Assembly: GCA_963995505.1 (NCBI GenBank)
Contig: OZ023190.1
Location: forward strand, 7,903,344-7,967,343
DNA: 64,000 nt
Source: Hypericum androsaemum
Lineage: Eukaryota > Streptophyta > Magnoliopsida > Malpighiales > Hypericaceae
Direction: 5' to 3'
Part shown: positions 56,762 to 64,000 of the stretch, piece by piece
How positions within the stretch are numbered: position 1 is the stretch's first letter
Layout: every line of letters starts with the position of its first letter
Program-made: the position numbers and the translations under genes
Notes under the pieces: generated by a model
What the model saw: the letters and a program-made list of their open reading frames with translations, nothing else
Told to the model about the DNA's origin: nothing
Databases searched by the model: none

Positions 56762-57235
56762 GGGACCGGGTTTGGTCCTGGAACCCTGTTTCCAAGATCG
56801 TCCTGGACCTAACCCATTACATCATAACTGGGCGACCTGTTGTATCATAACAGAGTGAACTATTGTATCATAATTGGGCAAACTATTGTATCATAACTGG
56901 GCGAACCATTATATCATAACTGGGCGAACCATTGTATCATAACTGAGCGAACCACTACATTATAATTGAGCGAACCAGCATTTGTTCCAAAAATTTTGGG
57001 ACCGCTTCAGGCGACCTATTGCATCATAACTGGGCGACCCATTGTATCATAATTGACCAATCAAGCGCTTGTGTCAGAAAAAAATTGGGGCCGCTTCGGA
57101 CGACCCATTGCATCATAACGTGTCGAATCATTACATCATAACTGAACGATCAATTACATCATAACTGACCAATCCATTACGTGTGTCAGGACAGTCCTGG
57201 ACGAAAATACATGTCGAGGATCAAATCCGGTCTTC
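56762..57235. mobile_element. MITE with internal 22-23-bp minisatellite, perfect 8-bp TSD
   Basis: Flanked by an exact AAAATAAG (56754-56761 and 57236-57243). The left end GGGACCGGGTTTGGTCCTGG pairs with a right end reading GAAGACCGGATTTGATCC on the other strand. The interior has more than ten units near 'attgtatcataactgggcga', partly arranged in blocks separated by 'ggaccgcttcgg'-like spacers. It is the same family as 36651-37021. 8-bp TSDs suggest hAT mobilisation. Confidence 0.85.
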
Positions 57236-57243
57236 AAAATAAG

Positions 57244-57729
57244 ACAGGTTTCAAGGGAAAAATTTAGGCAGTGGAAACCAACAGTTCGCAAGTTTGGCCC
57301 ACGACGGAGGAGTGAAAATGGATTGAGCAGAGTCCTCCTCGCGAATAAGGAGGCCTTACAAGGACGAAATAGAATCCAACTTTAAAAAAAGGAAGAAAAA
57401 AAACGCCTTGGAAGATCAAGATTTGTGCTTACACAATCTCACCAACTATGTGCAACTTCAACTCCAAATTGGAGGCCATCAAAGACTTGGTGATGTTTTC
57501 GGCAAGGAGATGTGGCCACCATTCTCACAACACTTCGTGAGGTGGCCGTTGGAGCTGAAATTGACAAAGGACTAGGAGATTATCATATGACTATAATGAA
57601 TCAATCGGATGTATAGGCACGATATTTTTAGTTAGGTGAATTAGTACTAGTTCTATAACAAGTGCTTAGGCAATTTTGTATAAATCCATATATTACTTGC
57701 GTATTATATTGGAGATATATAAAAAATGT
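57244..57729. other. Intergenic, nothing firm
   Basis: GC content is mixed, with a purine-rich stretch near 57365-57400. Several short frames on both strands, none recognised. The left edge of the Copia-4 LTR may fall in the last part. Confidence 0.3.
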
Positions 57730-58299
57730 GTTTAATCCTCGTACATATGACCTACTTGTATGTCGAAAATACAATACGCCTCAAAATAATCATCCACTTA
57801 CATTTCCCAAATGACTTTTTCACGTGGCAGAGCTACTGGATAGCTTTGCCACGTGGCAAAGCTAGTGGGTAGCTCCGCCACATGGCCGATACGTGGCAAA
57901 CGCGTGGCATGCCACGTTGCAAAGCTAGTTGGTAGCTTCGCCATATGGCGCCACGTGGATGACACGTGGCGCACATGTGTGAGCCGGACCTCCCTATAAA
58001 AGGGAGAAACAACTGGTGATCAATTTATACTTTTCCCATTCTGAAATACACACATCAGAGGACTTATTACAGATTAGTTCTTGTAGTTCTCAGATTTTGC
58101 AAAGTAAGAAAACTCGTAGAAATTATTTACGTATCCGATCCGTTTGTGATCGTAAACTGCCGGTGACAATATCTCGTTATCTGATCCTGTGTGAAGCACG
58201 CTTCAACAAGTAAGTCTTGTTATTTATTAATGAATTTATTTCATTAATTAGGAGGTAATTAACTCATAATTATATATTAATTATTTGCCAAATCTTTCA
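57730..58299 (+). repeat. 5' LTR of Copia-4 (left edge approximate)
   Basis: The right edge is set by the primer-like site two bases downstream and the ending 'aatctttca'. The left edge could not be fixed because the partner LTR is outside the window. A TATA box (TATAAAAG, 57995-58002) follows the G-box array. Confidence 0.6.
57821..57968 (+). promoter_or_regulatory. G-box array upstream of a TATA box
   Basis: Four exact CACGTG cores (57821, 57850, 57952, 57963) and several one-off copies (near 57888, 57913 and 57942) sit in tandem 29-bp units close to 'cacgtggcaaagctagtggg'. They lie 27 bp and more upstream of TATAAAAG at 57995. CACGTGGC is the G-box/ABRE core bound by plant bZIP and bHLH factors. 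Responsiveness to abscisic acid or light is inference. Confidence 0.7.
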
Positions 58300-58301
58300 A
58301 T

Positions 58302-58313
58302 TGGTATCAAAGC
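58302..58313 (+). other. Primer-binding-like site of Copia-4
   Basis: TGGTATCAAAGC differs from the usual initiator-Met site by one base (A for G). It is two bases after the LTR end. Confidence 0.75.
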
Positions 58314-59613
58314 TTGCTTAGATATTGTTCTGGTTGTTATATGATTTTTGAAATCAAGTTTAATTATGTATATTTGGTCCGAAAATCGAGTTTAATTATG
58401 ATTTTTAATGAAAATTACAATCTAGTGTACTTTATTGTTATCAATTTAAAACCAGCAGGAAAAAATTAAAATGTATCCTACCACGCGGGCAAAATTTGCG
58501 CACGCGCGAAACCTTAAGGTACTAAAGTGAAATTTATCCATCTACGTGGCACCTGCGTGTCATGTCCTTCGGTGAAATTTTTGGAAAGGTTTTGGGATTA
58601 AACTGACATTTGCCATCTCAGTTTAACACCGAAATCCCTAATCGGGCGATTTGGGGGCGATTTTCCCCCAAATCGAATTTCGTCGATTTCGTCAGAAATT
58701 CGACGATTCCGACGCCTGAGATTGACGATTGTCGATTCTCCGGCGTGTCCTCGACGTTCTGATACCACTTTCGTGGATCGACGTCACCGGAAAACAAAGA
58801 TCGAAGCCGACGACGGCAGAGACGCGCGGAAGAGAGAAAACGACGGCGAAGGAGAACGGCGGCACGACGAGCCGTGCGACCGGTACGGTCGTGACCAGGA
58901 GGCCACGGTGAGTCAACCGCGACCGGTGGCGGACGCTGATTCGCCGCCGTGAGAGAGCCGTCGTAGGAGGGCGATCTGAGGCGATTTCGTCTTCGTCGCC
59001 GGGGAGAGAGAAAGTGAAAGGGAAAAATCTGCGAGGGGCAAAATCGTACTTTCACAATTTTTTTGGAAAATTTTTATACCCCGGTTCGATTCAATTAAAA
59101 CTGGACGAATTAGTCTGGTTCTTGGTTCGACCGAATTCGATTTTGGCCAATTTTGACGTAAGTCGAAATTGGACAAAATTTATTGGATTTAATTGGATAA
59201 AAATTTTTTTATTCAATAAAAATTCATTAAAAATAATAAAAATAAAAATTAGAAGTTAATTTTTGAACTAAGTTTCTGAAATTATTAAGATAATTTCAAG
59301 AACTTGAATATTTTTTGAATTTAATTGGATAAATTGTTCGATTAAAATTCAATTAATATTGATAAAAAAAATTATTAGTTAATTTTTTTGTTAAGTTTTT
59401 AAGATTATTAGAATAATTTTAATAACTTTAATATATTTTGGAATAAGTTCTAAAATATATTGAACAAGATATACAATTATATTTAAGAATCTAGAATTGA
59501 ACAGATCCTTAGAGTGTGTTCATCGTTTGATTAAAAATTTTGTTTGTTTGATCAATGGGTAAATATGCGTATTGACCAAAAAAAAATTGACCTGCATATG
59601 TTGCAGATTAACG
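58314..59613 (+). other. Leader of Copia-4
   Basis: A GC-rich block (58620-59040) with overlapping open frames on both strands, none protein-like. It is followed by an AT-rich stretch with 'attaaaattcaatt' words. The position corresponds to the Copia-3 leader, but similarity is weak. Confidence 0.45.
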
Positions 59614-60087
59614 ATGATGAAATATAAGACGATTGTGTACCCAAACTTTTGTGCACGTGAAATACGTGAAGGCATACTCATGTGTCGCATTTCGAGTCGA
59701 CAACCAAAGGATGATATGTATGTTCTAATGGAACATATAGAGAATGTTCATCAAATGATGCAGGATTGCATCTGGGCAGGAGGATATGACCATGGAAATG
59801 ATTGGCCTTCCATGTTCAGTGATCTTTTGATCACACTCACGATTAAGGAAAAAATAGAATTTTTCCTACAACCTGAGGATGTTTCACACAGAGATGCACT
59901 GGCAGGGTTAGTCCTTTATTTACAGAATAAAGGACTTCTGGAGGAAATGATCCCCAATCCTCCTAAGGAACTACGTAGTGGACGTATGATACGTCGCTAC
60001 TGTAGTCAGGGATACTTTTATAGTTTTCCCATTCCATGTGCGGTGTGGATTTTAGATTCCGCCCATATCCCAGTTGTAACTGTTTGA
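59614..60087 (+). CDS. Unrecognised 157-codon ORF in the Copia-4 leader
   Basis: From the ATG at 59614 the frame runs to a TGA at 60085-60087. A 3'-splice-like 'ttgcag' precedes the ATG by eight bases, and the frame is also open a little upstream. The product has a His/Met/Trp-containing N-terminal half (HIENVHQMMQDCIWAGGYDH), a Leu-rich middle (LAGLVLYLQNKGLLEEMIP) and a basic patch (LRSGRMIRRY). No signal peptide or clear membrane helix, and no motif I know. The Copia-3 leader lacks an equivalent. It could be captured host coding sequence, an accessory ORF, or chance. It is the longest open frame in the window that I cannot tie to a known protein. Confidence 0.4.
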   Translation: MMKYKTIVYPNFCAREIREGILMCRISSRQPKDDMYVLMEHIENVHQMMQDCIWAGGYDHGNDWPSMFSDLLITLTIKEKIEFFLQPEDVSHRDALAGLVLYLQNKGLLEEMIPNPPKELRSGRMIRRYCSQGYFYSFPIPCAVWILDSAHIPVVTV

Positions 60088-60528
60088 ATCCTCTTACGTC
60101 TATAAATAGATCCTTAATGTATTTTAGTATGTCCAGTTGAAAGTTTCCATATGCATATGTTATTTTTGGGAAACTTTGTTTTATACTAGGTATTCATAGA
60201 AGCTTTATATACATATGTGTGTATTCAAAACTTCATGTATATCCTTGCATATATAAATAAAAGGCTTTTGAGCTTTTTATTTTTGTGATTATATAATGTG
60301 TTTATTTGATTGCTCGTGTTATATCCACTTGTATTTACTATCAAAGAACTTAGGATGATTAAAGTTTGAGATTAATTCTTAAAGGGTAAGGGAAAACACA
60401 CCCGTGACCTACTTTAAATTCGAGATTAGTTAAGAACTTTATATCATTCAGAGTTATAACTTATAGTAAATTAGTATCGTATTGCTAATAATGACTCCTT
60501 TATGTACTTTTTATAATTCCCGTTAGTT

Positions 60529-61620
60529 ATGTTGATTGCTTCCAAATCAATTGTCGCTGAGCTCAATAAGGAGTTGAAATGGTGACAACTACAATAATTG
60601 GAGTATGAAAATACTATATGTGCTAGAAGAACAAAATGTTCTCGAGATGACAACTACAATATTAGTTGAACCTGAGTCAGGTACCACTACACATCATAAG
60701 CGTGATCGTGACGCTTTTATAGCTTAGAAAAAGAAGAGCTCTACTGCTCGTCTCATCTTGCTAAGTGCGATGATGGATGATATTACTAGGCAGTTTCGTG
60801 TCTATGACAATGCAATGGACCTTTGGGATGCTCTAAAAGAAAGATTCGGGAGGCTTTCAATCTCAAAGCTACGTGCTTTGACTATAAGATTTGATACTTA
60901 TAAGAAACGCCCTGATCATTCTATGCAAAAGCATCTCAGGGTAATGTCAAACATGATTGGTGAGCTGGTTGAGGCTGGTCACATGCTGAATAAGAGGTAA
61001 AAAGGGCAAGGGTAAGAAAAATGGAAACAAGAGCAAAGCTGAAAATTCTGGAACTAGTGAGAAAAGTTCTGGAAGAAAGAAATAAAGGAAGTTTAACATC
61101 AAGAAAGTTAGATGTTACAACTGTCAAAGGAAAGGTCATTTCGCTAAAGATTGCATGGAAGAAAAGAAGGTACAATAAATTCACTCATATGTGAGTAAAT
61201 TATATGTATCTTGTACTGTTCTTCTATCTGAAACTCATCATATGTGGGTGATTGATTCAGGAGCGATCGACCATGTAACAAAAGATCGTGAAGCTTTTGT
61301 TGATTTCCGACGGTTGCTGGTAGGAGCAAAATACATTTTTGTTGGTAACAACACATGAGTGGATATTAAGGGTATGGGTACATGTAAATTGAACCTACGT
61401 CAAGGACGTACCCTATTTCTACATGATGTGCTGTTTGCTCCAGAAATTTTTCGGAACTTAATTTTTGTTTCAGCCTTGATGGCTCTTGGCTTTTGATTGC
61501 TGTTTGAGAAATAGTTTTGTACAGTTATTTTTAGAACACATTTTTTATGGATCTGGTTTTAAATCAGGTAGTTTCTTAATTATGGATGTTGATCAGTTAT
61601 CAAAATCTTGTTTTTCCTTA
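60529..61620 (+). pseudogene. Copia-4 gag-protease, many stops
   Basis: It begins at the ATG at 60529 with SKSIVAELNKEL-like gag, then stops near 60583. An open run at 60758-61000 carries the gag body (ITRQFRVYDNAMDLWDALKE, RFDTYKKRPDHSM). About 160 bp of gag after 60995 is shortened compared with Copia-3. The zinc knuckle CYNCQRKGHFAKDC (about 61113-61154) and protease IDSGAIDHVTKD (near 61250) follow, with further stops. Confidence 0.8.
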
Positions 61621-62412
61621 GTCACTAATGTGCAAACCTCTCGAGATGACGTTAATTTGTGACATTCTAGATTGGGCCATATTGGTCAAGATCGCATGAA
61701 TCGTCTAGCTAAGGCAGGGCTATTAGGTAATTTAGATAAAGCTATTTTACTTACATGCGAACGATGTGTAGAATAAAAATTGATAAGAAAACCATTTGGT
61801 AAAGGAACTAGAGCCACCTTTCCACTGCAATTAATTCATTCTGATGTTTGTGGTCCAATGAATGTGAGGGCTAGACATGGAGCGTATTACTTCATCACAT
61901 TTATAGACGACTATAGTAAGTATGGTCAAGTCTATTTGATTTCTCACAAATCTGAAGCATTTAGTTGTTTCAAGATTTTTATGAATTTCGCGGAGAATCA
62001 ACATGATCGAAAGATTAAGGCCTTAAGAATAGATCGTGGCCGTGAGTATCTTTCTGATGAATTTAATACTCTGTGCCAACAAAAAGGAATTGAACATCAG
62101 TTGTCCATTCCTTATACACCTCAACAAAATGGGGTAGGAGAAAGAAGGAATAGAACCCTTTTTGATATGGTTAGATCTATAATGGTTGAGGCAAATTTGC
62201 CTATATCATTTTATGGAGATGCGCTCCTTACTGCCATATATGTACTAAACCGAGTCCCCTCTAAATCTGTCGCTACCTTTCCTTACGAAATGTGGACAGG
62301 TCGAAAACCTGATCTAAGCTACTTAAGACCGTGGGGGTGTGCGTCTTATATCCATTCTACCTCTAGTTCTTTCGATAAATTAGGACCGAGAGGTAGAAGA
62401 GTGTCTTTATAA
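61621..62412 (+). pseudogene. Copia-4 integrase
   Basis: The zinc-binding region is decayed (61660-61780). A 210-codon open frame then spans the core: HSDVCGPMNVRARHGAYYF, RIDRGREYLSDEF and QNGVGERRNRTL. This retains the three catalytic acidic residues, with Gly in place of the usual Ala before ERR. The frame breaks at 62412 where Copia-3 continues. Confidence 0.85.
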
Positions 62413-64000
62413 GATACTCTGAAGTATCAAAGGGATACGTTTTCGTAGGTGAACTCGAAAATGGATAAGTGACAGAATTTGAATCACGAGATGTCACATT
62501 TTTAGAAAATATTTTTCCAAAATTAGGAGACGTAAGTAGTGATCTTACGTTATACGAAATTGATGAGGCAGAATCATCTGGATCGCTCCAACCAAGTGGG
62601 AGAATTGTGAAGGAAAATCAAGTTTTTCCATCTCAAAATGATCCGGTTGTTCACGATCCAAGTGTTAGTACATTTCCAAATTCCAGTGGGAGTATGGATT
62701 ATCCCTTTAGTGGGGAGTACTATTCCTAGTTATGATGAATATATTAGAGATGTTTATCAAAACTTTGAACTTCGTAGAACCAAAAGAACTAGCATTCCAC
62801 ACAAACGATTTGAGGTTGAATGCGTTGCTAATGCTTTCTTGGCATCGTTGAAAAATAACAATGGTCCGAATGAAATTCTTTTGGCAATCCTACAAGATGA
62901 GAATGAACCCAAGAATATTTCTGCTGCTCTATCATCTCCTGATAAAAATGAATGGATTAATACAATGGAGGAAGAGATGGCTTCGATGAAGAAAAACCAT
63001 GTTTGGGAATTGGTTGATCTGTCTAGTGGACGTAGGGCAATTGGGAACAAGTGGGTTCTCAAGATTAAGCGTAAAGCAGATGGCTGTATCGAAAGGTACA
63101 AAGCTCGCTTAGTTGTCCAAGGATTCAAACAACAGGAAGGAATAGACTATGAGGAGACTTTCGCACCTGTTGTGAGATTTACATCCATTAGCTTAATTCT
63201 GTCTATGGTGGCAAATTTAGACCTTGAGCTACATCAAATGGATGTTAAAACTGCTTTTCTCAATGGAGAATTGGATGAAAAAATCTATATGTTTCAGCCA
63301 AAGGGCTACATCAAAAAAGGTTGCGAATGTAAAGTTTGCAAATTTTAAAATTTATGGCCTTAAACAGTCTTCTAGACAATGGTACATTCGTTTTCATAAT
63401 ATGATCATATCGCATAATTTTAAAATGATAGACGAAGACCATTGTGTCTATTTGAAATGTTCGGATAATAAATTTGTCATTATTACACTGTATGTAGATG
63501 ACATACTGATAGCTGAAAATGACATGAGATATCTTAATGAGCTCAATGTCTGGTTTTCATCCAACTTTGATATGAAAGATATGGATGAAACTAATTATAT
63601 TCTCGGAGTTAAGATTATGAAAAATTGCTCGAAAAGGCTATTATCTCTTTCACAAGAGACATATATCCATAAAGTAGTAGAGCAGTTTAATTGTAATAAT
63701 AGTAATCCCAAGTTTGTCCCAATTGCCAAAGGCCATCATCTCAATAAAAATATGTGTCCTATAATAGCTCAACAGAAAAGGGATATGATAAAAATCCCTT
63801 ATGCTAATGCAGTTGGTTGTTTGGTGTACGCAATGTTGTGTACAAGACCAGACATTTGCTATGCTATCGGTATAGCTAGTAGATATCAGTCTAATCTAGG
63901 TCAAGCACATTGGAAAGCAGTTAAGAAAATTATGAAATACTAGAATACGACTGCAGAATACTCACTAGTTTATCAAGGTCAAGACCTGATATTGAGAGGT
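62413..64000 (+). pseudogene. Copia-4 reverse transcriptase and start of RNase H (cut by window end)
   Basis: A linker (to about 62760), then RT with NEWINTMEEEMASMKKNHVW, YKARLVVQGFKQQEGIDYE and LELHQMDVKTAFLNGEL. There is a frame change near 63340, then the polymerase motif YVDDILIAEND (near 63490), SQETYIHKVVEQF and CTRPDICYAIGIASRYQSN. A TAG lies at 63941-63943, after which the same frame goes on into RNase H. The match to Copia-3 is continuous. Confidence 0.85.

Larger units (their letters stand above)
57730..64000 (+). mobile_element. Copia-4: decayed copia element running off the window
   Basis: A single LTR is visible (about 57730-58299), followed by a primer-like site TGGTATCAAAGC (58302-58313), a 2.2-kb leader, then gag, protease, integrase, RT and the start of RNase H. 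The protein blocks match Copia-3 closely (the integrase and RT motifs are nearly the same), so they are one family. However, the LTR sequence differs from that of Copia-3. Numerous stops and frameshifts make it inactive. The 3' LTR must lie beyond 64000. Confidence 0.85.

Noticed and set aside
58618..59176. Overlapping 60-145-codon frames on both strands in the Copia-4 leader
   Set aside because: High GC explains the lack of stops; compositions are dominated by Arg, Ser and Pro and nothing is recognisable.

Overview
This window looks like nuclear DNA of a flowering plant, most likely a eudicot. The evidence is stacked Ty1/copia and Ty3/gypsy LTR retrotransposons primed by initiator-Met tRNA, a 5S-rRNA-bearing Cassandra-type TRIM, hAT-like MITEs with 8-bp target-site duplications (TSDs), and fragments of plant genes: an EF-hand protein, inositol-phosphate kinase ITPK, proteasome ATPase RPT2 and cinnamate 4-hydroxylase CYP73A. 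I cannot name the species. By my boundaries about three quarters of the 64 kb is transposon-derived. There is no operon structure, and nothing suggests a plasmid, phage or organelle.

Layout. 0-1 kb: decayed repeats and a truncated Cassandra element (minus strand). 1.6-2.0 kb: the only intact ordinary gene, a 121-codon two-EF-hand protein (minus strand). 3.1-10.0 kb: an AT-rich MITE split by a decayed copia element, Copia-1 (3590-9926, +). 10-12.6 kb: an unclassified decayed repeat. 12.7-13.2 kb: a chimeric relic in which an ITPK-like segment runs into an RPT2-like segment. 13.25-14.0 kb: a hAT-like MITE. 14.3-21.5 kb: a 22-bp minisatellite split by a complete, very young Gypsy element (14556-21316, minus, TSD GTATA) with an uninterrupted 1595-codon gag-pol. 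22.1-24.4 kb: a solo LTR and a partly duplicated MITE. 24.66-27.07 kb: a copia deletion derivative (minus, TSD TCATT). 27.3-27.6 kb: a CYP73A pseudogene end. 27.7-32.0 kb: a pol-less Gypsy-like element (+) with a nested hAT-like MITE. 32-37.4 kb: three decayed tandem copies of an unrecognised gene with a long segmental duplication. 37.6-39.1 kb: a 1.5-kb miniature copia derivative (+). 39.7-46.65 kb: Copia-2 (minus, TSD CTAAA), apparently inserted in an exon of an unidentified minus-strand gene. 47.7-55.7 kb: Copia-3 (minus, TSD AAACC), broken only by one nonsense codon and one frameshift. 55.7-57.2 kb: two MITEs. 57.7-64 kb: Copia-4 (+), related to Copia-3, with a G-box-rich LTR, an unexplained ORF in its leader, and its 3' end beyond the window.

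Relations between elements. Copia-1 and Copia-2 share gag and integrase features. Copia-3 and Copia-4 are one family. The solo LTR at 22.1-23.0 kb and the fragment at 39.2-39.6 kb belong to the Copia-2 LTR family. The MITEs at 36.65 and 56.76 kb form one family with internal 22-23-bp minisatellites, and the array split by the Gypsy element may be a diverged relative. The Gypsy element is the only one that looks potentially autonomous. All boundaries, TSDs and LTR comparisons were read by eye; no database search was run.
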